A stretch of DNA of 50,629 bases from Lingula anatina (lineage: Eukaryota > Brachiopoda > Lingulata > Lingulida > Lingulidae), in the NCBI RefSeq assembly GCF_001039355.2, contig NW_019774292.1, forward strand, positions 274,497 through 325,125, written 5' to 3'. A program made the translations under genes and the position numbers. Positions within the stretch are counted from its first letter, which is position 1. Every line of letters begins with the position of its first letter. The notes beneath the pieces are model-generated. The model searched no databases. It had not been told where the DNA came from and saw only the letters and a list, made by a program, of their open reading frames with translations. Positions 37,701 through 49,452 of the stretch are shown in pieces.

Positions 37701-40700
37701 CTGTATGTGGTAGACCTTATCCGTCCGCTTATGTGATCAAGATAAATTAAAATTATTCAGGCAGACACTTAAAAAGAAAAATGCATTTACTTGTATCTAG
37801 AACCGCCCCGCTCTGTGCATGTCTCTTTTTAGTTTGTAGTTCTTTCTTGATATCGTTACCTCCAGCTTTTACTAAATGCTTGCCAAGCACCCCCATATCT
37901 GCATGCAAAAAAAAAATATATAAAGCTCATAAAGTTATGACAATACAACTCAAGCATTGTACAATAGCCATTTGTAATGACATCTTGATAAAAACAAGTT
38001 AGACAGTTTATGAAGCCTTATTCCGTGAACGTTATTGGTTTTAATGTACGCACACCACAACGATTATGGGAAAATGATTGTAATATCCGAGAAAATTAAA
38101 AAAAAAAAATGAAATTATATTATGTTCCATAAAAAAGACTTCATTCTGTGGCTTTTATGTCATATATCCTCTACCCCATCCATTCTATGAGATTCCTGGT
38201 AAACGAGTGATACTTACTGAGTTGTGGGTCAACAGTATTCACAATAATATCAACAGTATCTTCCATAACATTGCCCTGCTTGACTTGCACAGTTACTGCA
38301 TTACAAGACAGCTCCATAAAGTTAGGCTTTTCCAATTGCATTATAATGCCTACAATTTATAAGAAAAGTGATCAAATTGGGCAAATTTCCTAATCTGATT
38401 AAAATAATTATCTTGACGTCGTTCCTATAAACTGAAAATATTTTGTTTCTTTTACATGATTTTCTATTACATTCATGAAAATTAAAGGGATAACAACTCT
38501 TCGTTTGAGATCTATTTTTCACAATAAATACATTGTAAACAAAACACAGAAATATAATATATTCCATTTTACCACAAAAAACACAGTTATAGCAGTTAAT
38601 CTGAAATCTGTGGTTGCCATCCGACCACGTGAACTCCATAGATGGCAATACTCTGCATCAATCTCTTAAGAGATTATTACAAAAACATAAAACAAAAAAA
38701 ATCTTTTTTAGAAAAAACAGTGACTAATTTTAAATGTAGAAATGGATTCATTAACCACTGGCAAGTACCCAAGGAAAATTCATTTTCTGGCCAAAATCAA
38801 CAGTTGTTATCCCTTTAATACGATTTACATTTACCAAGAAAATGAAAATATGATGCAGCCTATAAAATATGAAATAAGAGATAATTGAAATAAACAGAAA
38901 TAAACATACCTTTGATCCTTAATCAACAATATATCTTTAACTAATATACACACCCTAACACCCGTAAATCACGACGAAAAAGTGATATGTGTACACTGTA
39001 TTTGCAATGTACAACTTCTGTTTGATTAGCAAACACTAGGCGTTCTTTCAGATTGTTTTCAGATTGTTGATATCGAGTAGTGACAAATTTCTCTTCAGAA
39101 AAACGCTGATGAATTATATTTAATGATGAATATCTTTAACTTAATGTATTGAAAATCAGTATAATATATACCTTTTCGACGACGAAAATGCACAGTTTTG
39201 GGCCGTCCCTGTACTTCGAACAATTTCATCTTAAAAGCAGTGATAATTTGTGTATCTTGAGGATAAAGAACAAATCGAATCTCCTGTGAGGCACAAAATA
39301 AAAATAAAATAAAAAATGCGATGAAATTAATAAGACCTTTAAAGCAAAATGGTTACGAGTACAACAGTGTGTGTCCGTCTTTACATGCCAGAAAAAGGGA
39401 CTCACTGCTAAAATATAATTGAATAAGAAATAAAATTCATTGAGTAAGAAATAAGTGCATTATTTCCAAACAGACTGCTTGCCTTGACTTTGGTCTGCGA
39501 GTTCTTTGCACTGAATTGCAAGGCCTCCTTAAACATGACGTCAGCCACAACATCTTTGGGAAATTTCAGGTTCCCGGTTCCAAGAGCAGGAAATGCTATA
39601 GATGATACTCCATCCTGGTGTGCTTGTTCTAAACACTGTGACATTAACCTGGACAGCGTCTGGAATAAAATACTGCAATAAGTGAAGGCTTAAACCCCAA
39701 CAACTATCTTTTGGCCTCGAAAGAGCTTGGAAACTCTTGCATTCACATCGTATTGAGGTCGTTTTGTCATGTGTTCTTACATTGCACACAAGTTCGACAA
39801 GGCTACAGACATGATACATGTATCAAAGATCTAGAGAAAGCAAGAATTAAATCATATTGGAATTAAATACAGTTTTGATAAAATAGAGAGACAAAAATAA
39901 AAAGAAATAATGGAGGAAATTAGACCAAGCAAACCTGTTCTTTTGCAGGTCCCCAATCCGGACAGACAACATGGTAGATTTTTTGGCATTGGAGATTGAA
40001 ACCATCCGTCTTCTTCATTTCCCCAGTTGACATTTCCCCTATTTTTGTGCATTCCTTGTAGGGAATTGAAGCTGGTTATCATGTATTACATGTGGAATTC
40101 ATTGTTATTCGTCATAATAGTACCTAGCTGATTTTTTTTTCTTATGCTTCTAACTTAGCGCTCTCTATTACCTATCGCTGGATAGTCCCAGGATAAGTTC
40201 TTGCAAGAAGAAATAATTTTTAAAAGCGACTTTACAACTAAAATATGTAATTTTGTCAAATCACCCAAAATGGGTTTTTACAAACCCCATTGCAAAACAT
40301 AACACACTGTACCTGCTGCAGTTGCGGGCCAGCTACTTCAGCAATGGCAGCAGAGACTTTCCCGGCACGAAGATCCATATCGAACTTGATGCTATTAACT
40401 ATAACATCAGCCTTGTTTGTGAAGAGAAGCAGTACATATAGTGACCAAAAATAAAAGCTTTATGGATATGAAAGATGATACTTTGACTAACAGCTTTTCA
40501 TTGGGTTATTTGAGGTATTTGTTGGGATAGATTAGCTAAAAATTAGAATTAGCTATAGTTTGCTAGGCTTGCTATGTTCCAAATTCACTCACCGTTTCTT
40601 GTTCGATATTCCCTTCTACCAAAGTTATGCTTGTGCCTTTGGGTGTGGTAAAGCTTCCAGCTGGCGTTTGACTCGCCGTTATTGACTGTAAAATATCACA

Positions 40701-43700
40701 TTAAATGTGTTTAGCAGAAGTGCCATATCAATGTTTAAAGACAAACGTATTTTACAACCTCACTTTAAAAAAGCTCCTTTTTTCTGTAAAGTTTCATGGG
40801 CAGTCCTTGTCAAAAGATAGTAAGATCTTTGCTGCTTATGACGCTGACAAAGGTATGAAAACATATTACCCTTTTATGATTTCTGAACAATCTACACAAA
40901 CATTTACCGTTGTCATAGTTGAGGCTGAAAGTCTTGCAGCCGCTCTGATATCTATATACACACTGTTCTTTTGCTCAAGGTCTTTCAGGAAGAGGCGTCC
41001 CGGACCACTTTGCATGCTCGTAACCATTCCTGGAAATTATGTTATGCCACAAAAAAATACTTCATAAAACTCCAAACACCCATATCGGATGTAACCAATA
41101 ACATAAAACATACGATTTACTCAGTTTCTCCTGCGTGAAAGTTATCTGATTCTAAAGCATTCTATGTGACAAAGATATTCTTTCTTTTTATAATTCACCT
41201 ACCTGGCTGTTTGATGACGACCTGCTTCTTTTTAATGCTGTCAACGACTGTCGACAGTGATGACTCAACTTCATGGATCTACGACAAAAGATAAGATGAA
41301 GACGATTGTTAAAGTGTATTTGTTAAATATTTCATTTCGAATAGATCCAATGTTAATTCCAATTCCTTCTAAGGTAAGGAGCCAAATCAGTCTGAAGCAA
41401 ACATATAGAAGTACATAAATGCAGTTATATGAATCGGAGTTATTACGAGGAACATGTAACCATTTCATCAATTGAGTATTAGTGTTTAAATTAACATTAT
41501 TCAGTAATTTCCTCCCGTGGGTACTTACTATATTAGTTGGGCCCTGGATGATCAGCTCCCCGTTGTTTTTAATCATGACTTGCACTCCTTTCGACTTCTC
41601 CAAGTTCTTAATCTCGGGTACTGTTGAATATGAAAGACACCTTAAACGCTGAGGCATAACGAATTGTGTGACAGAAATATTCAAACCAGGTATAAATCAG
41701 GCAATTACCCAGATGCTTATACTTCATAAATCAGTTGGGAATACTTCACCTTTAAATTTGATTAAATATTCCGCCTGACCAGGGAGAATCGACATAGTCT
41801 CGCTCGCGACTGATTTCTGTCCCAAATGATACCCTATTTGTCTCGAAGCCTCTTGAACATCATCACAAAAACCATACAGAACTACGGTGTTCGTTTCTTC
41901 TTCTGCTGCCTCCACCAAAACCTACAATGCATTAGGGATGTTGAAATTCTTTTGCAAATAATGATATCATCAATTTGTAATTTTTGTTCCATGTTAAGTG
42001 ACAGATGAATGACCTCACCTTTGTACAGTCCTTCTGCAATAAATGTGAAGCAATAGACTTTCGGTATATTTATCGACAGGTTTCGTTGAATATACATAGG
42101 AGAACCAATATACATTGTCATTTCCCTATCATTTTTCCAAACATTATAAAGTCTGATACAGATATATAATTATATCTCGCTTCAAGTTCAATCAACATTT
42201 AATATACTTACGCACAAATCTTTGGCCAGTTTTTTCTCTAGGGCCTCCCAAGTATCGGTTTGCAAATATGAAAGCTTGGTTTTTGGCACGGGGATGCTTT
42301 GCGTGGTCAGACTGGCTTGAACATGCTCTGCTGCTTTTTCCGTTGCATCAGCATCAAGTGAATAAAAAACCATTGTGCATTCAGAACCTTTTACCGTGAC
42401 TTCATGAACGACGTCCAAACCTTCCTTTCTTAATATGCATCGGACTTTCTCCCCGCCGTCACTTGACGCCAAAATCTTGGCAAAATGTTTCTCTGTGACA
42501 TGGATGCTTTTTTCATTAATGGAAGTAAGAACATCTAGGAAATTACTCACAGCTCTCTCTACCGGAGTGACCTTTCCTTTGAACTCAATCTCCCCTTCAT
42601 GTGATCGAATCATGACGGACACTCCAGATGGCACACCAGCAACACCTTTACTTATGATGAGGACTAATTTGGCCTTGTTTTTATCAGTCAATACTTTGAC
42701 TATTTCTTTTTCTTCTTCTTTGGATTTTTTCTTTTCTTCTCTCTGAATTCGAGCGAAGTCTTTGAGGACTTTTTGGCATTCATCCTCAACACCAGTTACT
42801 CGGACAGTGTAAGACTCAGGGGAGGCCTGAATATCTATGGACTTTAGGCACATGGTGTGCACTTCACACTCCTCTTCAATCCGAGACCAAACGTCATCGG
42901 AAAATTGGACCGATTTAGTCATGAAGCCGTCAAGAAACTCTTGGACCACTTCCGTGCATTCTTTCTCCCACTTCTCTTTATTGTTAATCCGTTCAGTGTT
43001 GTCTGCCATGACGCGTATTTGGTTGTTGGTGACATCTGTCCATAATCGAGGAAGTGACCCAAGAATCGGCCTAAGTTTACCAGCCAAACATTTTTTGGGG
43101 GCATCATGTTTCCTTAAGAAGGATACAATGTGAGAGTCACAAGGGAATTCCATCAACCAGGAATTACCGTAATCTTCTTCGTCGTCAACTTCGTCATCTT
43201 CTTCATATCCGATTTCACGGTAATAAACACTGACATGCAAGCGGAGACCGTCGAGGGTGTGCGAAATCTCAGAGACTCTTTTCGCATCTACAGTAAAGGA
43301 AAACATCGGCATGTGCGTGAACATTTAGAAAAACTTAATTGTCAAATTAAGCTGCTGCTGAAATAGAGGTGAATGACATTTTGAAAAACACATTCATGAA
43401 TTAAATATATGTGTTCAAGAACATGGGTAATAGCTCTCAGGAGAAAAAAATCACAATTTTCAGTAGTGAGCATTATTTTTTATTCCCTTAATTAAACATG
43501 TATTCAGTTTTTTTTTTTTTTTTCAAGCTGATCACGAATCATGTATTATCTATAGGATGCTATTCAGTATATACTACATTGTAGTAACAAATGTAGTCAG
43601 CAGCTACATATGTTGGGTTATTTTATGGATCATGAAAATGAATTATCCGAGTAAGAACAGCTGTACAAATATTTGTGTGTGTGTGTGTGTGTGTGTGTGT

Positions 43701-45565
43701 TAATTCTCTCTTACCGTCTGCATTTTCAAAGGTAACAACAGCAGCTTTTCTATTTTCCAGTATTACAACGTCTTTGACCGGTCCACCCTTGCTCTCTTCG
43801 CTTTCGAAATAATATTCCAATTTCTTCTTAAAAAATTGTTCATCTTTGATCCCTGTAAGCACAAATTACAATGATAATTAATTAGCATATTGTAGATTAA
43901 GCAATGTGGAGATAAAAATATTTTTTAACAATGAAGAACCCCATTAGTAGAACAAACAGTCAACAGTAATAGAATTACTGGGTTAACTGTATACTTTCAG
44001 GGGAAGACGGGGTAGGCCCGCCCAGTTTTTTATAAACATTGAGAGAGAAGAAATAACTTCGCTCCTTCAAATTTCACAAGTAAGTTCATGTTTGTACCTT
44101 AATTGCGGTACATGTTTAAGTATCAGAGCATGCCAGTGATGAATTTAGAGGGGGCAGGGGGGTCCTGACCCACCCTCCCCCTTCGATTTCTGGTCCCCTT
44201 GAAATTAGAATTTTGACTAGCAGAATCATAGTTCCTAACGGTACCAAATGACACTATTCGCCCTCTAAAATACCAAAAATTTTCGGGACCCGCTCCACGC
44301 CAATTGGGGACCCTGGATCCGCCCCTGCAAAATAATGGGGGTGTGCAGACTTGGCCAGGGGGCAGACTAGCCCCGCCTTGTCCTACCTTTGACAAGAACA
44401 GCAGATGGTTTCTGGACTTGCTCCACTGTAAGAAACGTTCCAAGAAAACTTTCTTTCGAAACATTCTGTGTTATAGATGTGAAAACAGCACCTGTAGAAG
44501 TAAAGCATAACAGTTTACTAATGTTTGACTTTATTAACTAGATGACGAATTTTGATTCCATTTTTGCAATAACAGTATGCTTTTAATTTAATTTTTCAGC
44601 AGTCATAATTAATGACTTTTCGACCATCAAAGTAATAAAGAAGAAAGTACAATAACATCACCACAGATAAGGATGTAACATGCCTTTGAAACATAAACAC
44701 AATCTACTTGAAACAGAGAGAGAATTCCACTTCATACTTTATATTGGAATATAACATTTGACTCATCTCATGAATCCTTAAAATAAATTCTGTACATGGA
44801 TAAAAAGTACACGGAAAAATAAAAACGAAGAAAATAATGTTACCGCTTATTTTTCTGTCAAAAGTAAGCACTGAAGAAGTGTGATCAATGCCAGTGTGAG
44901 CTCCAACAACGGCCAAATCAGTGCCAGCCAGTTTCTCCAGGAAATGTGACACCTTTTCTCGGCTGGTACCAACTGGAATGCCCTAAATGTTATATGTTAG
45001 AATTTCCCTGTGTATCGAATTTTATTTGGGGCATGATGCATACTCTCTTTTATAAATACTTTTTCCAGTAAGTTTCTACTTTCACAATTCTAGAATCATA
45101 TAATCCCTTAATGCCGTCTTTGAAAACAAACCATAAACAGGCACTATCTTTGTCCCCCTTTTCCTCCCCTTTTCAACCTTGTTGCATTAACATCAATAAG
45201 CATACAAAAATGCCGACACTTGTTGAATAGCTGTCTTAACTACCTTCACAAGAACACTCGTGTCGTCTACAGAATCCACGCTGTCCTTTAGAACGCCAAT
45301 GTTGCAGCGACTTTCCCGCAAAACGTCTTCCCTCTCTGCAATAAATACAAGACTTGATCATTTTAAGATATTAGTTTTGTAATTCAATATCATTCTTGCG
45401 CACGACTCGCCATAACTAATGCTAATTACTGATGACAACCACAGGTGTATTTGTTACAATGTCGAAAGGCTAGATTACATATGTCATGGGCTCCGCAAAA
45501 GGAAATCGTTTAGAATTTTTCGTACGATCATTTATTTAATTTTTTAATTTTATTTTATTTCATTT

Positions 45566-45600
<35 letters not shown>

Positions 45601-46658
45601 TTATTATTATTATTATTTTTTTTTTTTGGCATCGTACCAAGACCCCATCCCCATACCTACATGTACATATCGATCTAGCAGGATCGGCCCATCTCCAAGG
45701 GATTTCTCGCTCTGGCACGCCTACTGAAGCTGTATGAGGGTAATTAACTATCGTTTGGCAGCTTCAGTAGGCGTGCCAGGCATCTAAGCCGCTTAATCTG
45801 GATGCATTTTAGCGAGAATCATCGAATAGCAAATGTAATCTAGGCTCAACTCTAAGATGGTACGGCACAACCAGTTAAGCGATTTCTCAGTAAATAAAGA
45901 AAAATGATAATACAAATAAATCCAAAATTGCTATAATGTACCAGATTCACTTTTAAACGTCACGTAAACAGCGTTCCGCTTCTTGGAGTTATTGATGGCT
46001 GATATTACTGGGTCGGAAATAGCATGGCGGCTAAAATACAGCTGGTCGATCATCTCTTCGTCTGTCCTTGGTCGGGATCCCTTGGCTTCAATTACGCTTT
46101 TAGATGTACCAGAGTTGGATTGCGGACAGTTTAGGCTATTAAGCTGTGCCATCACTGAAACAAAAACGGCCCAAAATGTGAGCGTGTATTGTCATTTATG
46201 AGAGTGACAACGACAACTTTGTACATGTACTTCCCAATTATAAGTAAATGATCTACAATTAAATTTAATGTTTTCGTGTAGCCTTTTCCTTGTTTGTTAC
46301 AAAAGTTGCATTACACTTTCAATAGTTTGGCAAAGGACATGCCATATACACAGAGAAAGCTTTTTTATACCTCTTAAGTATTCATCAGTACCATATTGCT
46401 CTTGAACTACCACAGCTAACGGTGGATATTTTTCAAGTTTAATCTGGGCAAGGTGAATTCTCCAGCTTCAAAACACATCATTTGTTATACCGATTATGCA
46501 AACTTTGAATTCCAGCCACCCGCTTCTTACCTGTTGACTTCCGTTGAGGTCAGAGGTAAAACAAATACCAACAGTATTCTATAGGAACTCACAGCTAATG
46601 GCGTCGCACTTTCGGTTTGAAGCAGATCGACCGACGCCTTGTTTGCTGCGCGACCCAT
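33594..46658 (-). CDS. PARP14-like macro-domain ADP-ribosyltransferase, ~28 coding exons, ~1,608 aa
   Basis: Likely adds single ADP-ribose units to proteins. Exons in transcript order: 46658-46531?, 46465-46371?, 46154-45942, 45335-45244, 44982-44844, 44491-44387, 43852-43715, 43287-42212, 41921-41750, 41620-41529, 41278-41203, 41029-40908, 40685-40593, 40411-40313, 40054-39935, 39659-39483, 39283-39172, 38349-38218, 37898-37791, 37626-37486, 37270-37085, 36672-36536, 36334-36241, 36001-35857, 35152-34953, 34749-34503, 34236-34139, 33883-33594. All phases close to 1,609 codons. Order: RRM-like repeats, KH-like repeats, two macro domains, WWE, PARP catalytic domain. Human PARP14 has about 1,800 residues and three macro domains. 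One intron (donor at 39482) is GC-AG. The first two exons are weak; the alternative start is the ATG at 46150-46152, giving 1,533 residues. The symbol is withheld because PARP14/PARP15-type genes expand by lineage. Confidence 0.92.
34953..36001 (-). other. WWE domain (split over two exons)
   Basis: The first Trp is made by the splice junction (QQKIQW then CWIAAKDQSREPFD), followed by NYRVELAHRAREGAVVYEIE. The spacing W-x-W, then E fits WWE domains, which bind iso-ADP-ribose or ATP ends in other proteins. It sits directly before the catalytic domain, as in PARP14. Confidence 0.85.
36536..38349 (-). other. Macro domain 2
   Basis: Built from exons 38349-38218, 37898-37791, 37626-37486, 37270-37085 and 36672-36536. 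It starts VTVQVKQGNVMEDTVDIIVN and includes LGKHLVKAGGNDIKKEL, VVIPSANQIHRSIQQCL and SSIAFPAIGTG. The ADP-ribose pocket motif IAFPAIGTG is intact, but the GGG loop of hydrolytic macro domains is not present, suggesting a reader rather than an eraser. Confidence 0.85.
39172..40685 (-). other. Macro domain 1
   Basis: Built from exons 40685-40593, 40411-40313, 40054-39935, 39659-39483 and 39283-39172. Key parts: ITLVEGNIEQETADVIVNS, AIAEVAGPQLQ, IYHVVCPDWGP and SSIAFPALGTGNLKFP. After DVIVNS the sequence runs IKFDMDLRAG in place of the usual N-rich catalytic loop, as in the non-hydrolytic macro domains of PARP14. Confidence 0.87.
40908..43287 (-). other. KH-like repeat region, including a 1,076-nt exon
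   Basis: The large exon 42212-43287 and four smaller exons encode repeated alpha/beta modules typical of the PARP14 middle region, for example VLVEAAEEETNTVVLYGFCD and GVQVMIKNNGELIIQGPTNI. A Lys/Glu-rich segment (EEKKKSKEEEKE) lies in the big exon, and an acidic run (DDEVDDEEDYG) near its start. Repeat limits are not resolved. Confidence 0.7.
43674..43700. repeat. (GT)n microsatellite, CA repeat on the transcript
   Basis: About 13 units. On the PARP14-like transcript it reads (CA)n and begins 14 bases after the donor of exon 43715-43852. Confidence 0.85.
43715..45335 (-). other. RRM-like modules at the N-terminus
   Basis: One module runs SVLVKGIPVGTSREKVSHFL to VLTFD (exons 45335-44844). 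Another runs SAVLVKGIKDEQFFKKKLEY, YFESEESKGGPVKD and AAVVTFEN (exons 44491-43715). The YFES...GG...VTFE pattern is that of the RRM repeats of PARP14, PARP10 and DTX3L. The upstream exon ends in NAVYVTFKSES, probably the end of a third. Confidence 0.75.
44134..44326. mobile_element. Possible hAT-like MITE, degraded
   Basis: The left end CAGTGATGAATTTAGAGGGGG and the right end CCCTGGATCCGCCCCTG resemble the CAGTGGCGGATCCAGG termini common in hAT-type miniature elements. The target-site duplication is not preserved. It lies in a PARP14-like intron, about 60 bases from exon 44387-44491. Confidence 0.4.
45541..45625. repeat. (TTTA)n/(TTA)n low-complexity run
   Basis: About ten TTTA units, then TTA units, then a T run, in an intron of the PARP14-like gene. 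Confidence 0.85.
45658..45835. mobile_element. Fold-back derivative of the Harbinger-like MITE, copy C
   Basis: Positions 45712-45732 and 45759-45779 are a perfect 21-bp inverted repeat (CTGGCACGCCTACTGAAGCT + G) with a 26-base loop. The left half matches copy B in orientation (CGCCTACT...AAGCTGTA...GGGTAATTAACTA), while the right half matches copy A (AGTAGGCG...CATCTAAGCCG). An outer TTCTCGCT/AGCGAGAA pair nests around it. Confidence 0.6.
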
Positions 46659-47065
46659 TTCTTTTGTCTGCTGCTTGGGCATCTCTGCTGAACTTATTTG
46701 TTAAACATATTACAGTTTACCTGTACATTATTGATTCAGAATAAAAAAGCTTTGTGTTCGAGTGGTTAGGGGCCTATCAAGGTCAGCCACATAGACAGAG
46801 TGGCACAGTAGGTTTTTGGGCGTGCGTGACAGGAATGGAAGTCATAGTGAATGGAAATCCGGGCTCCCATATGATTAATACAGGTTTGGTTAGACGGAGT
46901 ATTGGGATCAGTATATGGGCCGAATGTCACATGCACAAAGTAATAGGGAATGGACTACGGTTCCTAACAGACTACTATTCTTGTCATACCAGTACATTTA
47001 ATTTTTGACTCCACTCTCGCTCTTAGTTTAAAAAGATTTCGAAGTAGTGTGTACACATTTACTTC

Positions 47066-47099
<34 letters not shown>

Positions 47100-47619
47100 C
47101 AGTTAATGCAAAGGATTTCATCTCCATCTCCTCGGTTAACGTAATACACCAGTAAGGACGATGCATATGTAGAAAAATCGTTCTTTTCACAGTCGGGAGA
47201 CCTGCGACAGCGGGGGAGGGAGGGGGTGGTTGTAGGGAACGACATTCGTCATCAGACACTTAAGCCCCACGGGAGGTCCACAGAAGTGAATACAATCTTG
47301 CCCAAAATGGTTGGTACACGGACATTGTGGGATGCATATCGCCCTGTTTCTTTCATTATTATTGATATTACCAAATTAATACTGTTTATATTGTTATATA
47401 TGTGAAGCTGGAGGATTGGTAAAGTCAAGGAGAAAAAACCAATGCAAATGTGAAAAAAAGCGTTAATTTATTTAGGTTTTTTTTTTCTCATGTCCCCCAA
47501 AAGAGTACTTTTTTTTACATAACAGTACCAAGTGAAAAATTAAGCAAAAATATATACTGTGATTGACAATTAATATGAAATTAGGGGAAATTGTCAAGAA
47601 ACATCTTCAGAGTTCATTA
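46659..47619. other. Upstream region of the PARP14-like gene
   Basis: Contains a poly(T) run at 47069-47097 and a G-rich stretch at 47211-47228. The frame 46754-47008 has no recognisable domain. No core promoter element could be supported. Confidence 0.4.
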
Positions 47620-47916
47620 TTAATCTAAATAGCGGGTATGCCCACCCTGAGCTTGGATAATGACCGCCAGACGGCGTGGCATACTGTGAACTAGAGTTAC
47701 AGCTCTTTGAAGAGGAATTCTGGTCCATTCATATTGAAGGGCATCTCGCAGTTCATCTAGATTTGCAGGGGGATGATTTCTCCTCTGAATAGCACGACCC
47801 AGTTCGTCCCACATGTGCTCAATTGGGTTTGCATCTGGGCTTCTTGCTGGCTGTGGCATCAGCTGAATGTTGTTTTGTCGGATAAAGGATTGTGTCGTGA
47901 ATTGGTCAGAGACATA
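47620..47916 (-). pseudogene. Tc1/mariner transposase, C-terminal fragment
   Basis: About 98 codons encode the end of a Tc1-type DDE transposase: FIRQNNIQLMPQPARSP then DANPIEHMWDELGRAIQRR (with the third catalytic acid, E), and a tail ending GGHTRYLD. The DNA-binding domain and both catalytic Asp residues are gone; upstream sequence (47917-48048) is open but unrelated. Terminal inverted repeats were not identified, so the copy is dead. Confidence 0.85.
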
Positions 47917-48545
47917 TCTGTGAATATCTAGAGAAAAATCAATATTTTGCCCTGGTTGAGGGGTACATGGGGATGCCTTGCAGGTTAAGGCCCCTTTTTT
48001 AAAAACACGAGACGAATCGATGCGACAGGAGGTACAGCCTACTACCACAATCTAAGGCCCTATACACATTACATTCCCACATCGTTTTTTTCTCCTTTTC
48101 GCTTTTTCTGTAAATTAGGCATATTTAGCCACGTACAACGTTATTCAAATTGTGTGCAAGTTCCCTAGTATCAGTATCATTATTAAGATATACTTGCATT
48201 TAATGAGGGCAATTTTGAAGGGATATTATCATATTTTTAAACAACAGTTCGTTTTGATTAAAATGGGTTTTCCTGGGGTAAACGAGTTTTCTCATGCTAA
48301 GCAATAGTTAAATGTTAGATAGGAAGATGTTATATTAGTAACTAGTATCCATAACACTCAGACTTTTCACAAGTATAGTAATCATGATATAATACAGCTT
48401 GACATAATTATACATTTTACATGTATAAAGTATGTTTTATTAAACCATGTTTTTATGTTCAAATTATTTTAAATAAGGCTACAATAATCAAACTGTATGT
48501 TCATTTTGTTTTATTTCATTGTCTTCCTTATAATGACCTCACTAA

Positions 48546-48561
48546 CACACATACACACACA

Positions 48562-48607
<46 letters not shown>
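48546..48607. repeat. (CA)n-(GT)n palindromic microsatellite
   Basis: A CA run (48546-48564) turns directly into a GT run (48565-48607), so the tract can fold on itself. Confidence 0.9.
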
Positions 48608-48610
<3 letters not shown>

Positions 48611-49111
48611 CTTATCTTAATTCATGGGTATCTCTTAGTCATAAATAACTTCATCATAACAATCCTGCATAATTAACATATACTGAATGGCATATAACAT
48701 GCGGAAACTAAATAAAAACAAACAGCCTTCATGCTCATTTTACAAGCTATTAATAACAACAGTAGACAGAAACAAGGCAGCAAAGCTGTCAAATGTACAG
48801 ACAAAAACCAGAAAATAAAAACGCAGGAAATAGGATACTGTCAATTCTGATGAACNAGTATCACAAGCAAGTTTGACACTTGTAAGTCATTAAAAATTAA
48901 ATATGAATTGTTTTTCTGTAAAAAAAAAATTACATTATTATATTATACAAGAACCATGTTTAATGGTATAATGCATTCATCAATTTTCTCAAACCCCCTC
49001 AAAGCAGATTTTTCAGTCAGATGAAATAATGTTCATCATAAAATTCTTAATAAAGCCAGTACAACTAATTGAATACAATTTCCCCTGTGCACACCAAAGG
49101 TAATTTGATAG

Positions 49112-49117
49112 TTTATT
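49112..49117 (-). terminator. Candidate poly(A) signal of ABTB1
   Basis: AATAAA on the minus strand about 335 bases after the ABTB1 stop. Confidence 0.35.
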
Positions 49118-49452
49118 CAAGAAAAAATACCCAACAAGGGTTATGCAACCCTATTCATTTGAAATCCTCCAACAGGTTCTTAACAACTACCATGCACATG
49201 TGTAATTATAGAGTTTTGATTAACACATATGTATGATATTACATGTTATAGCTGTGATTCCTGTCCTCTCCCTTGACATCACATATCACTGGATAAAATT
49301 ATGTTATTTAATGTCATAGCTGTGAGGTGTCTCTGTGACTTTTGTTCTCTTCCCAAACACCACAGATCATTTGCTAAAACTATCATAATGTTAAGATTTA
49401 TAATTACAGACTCAATTCTCTTTTCAAGAGACACTGAAGTATATGTACTGCA

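Noticed and set aside
42435-43133. Plus-strand frames of about 100 codons
   Set aside because: Antisense shadows of the large PARP14-like exon.
42188-43324. A single-exon gene of 378 codons
   Set aside because: It is the large internal exon (42212-43287) of the PARP14-like gene; splice sites at both ends keep phase with neighbours.
46754-47008. 84-codon plus-strand frame as a gene upstream of the PARP14-like gene
   Set aside because: No domain, no splice context and no homolog that I recognise.
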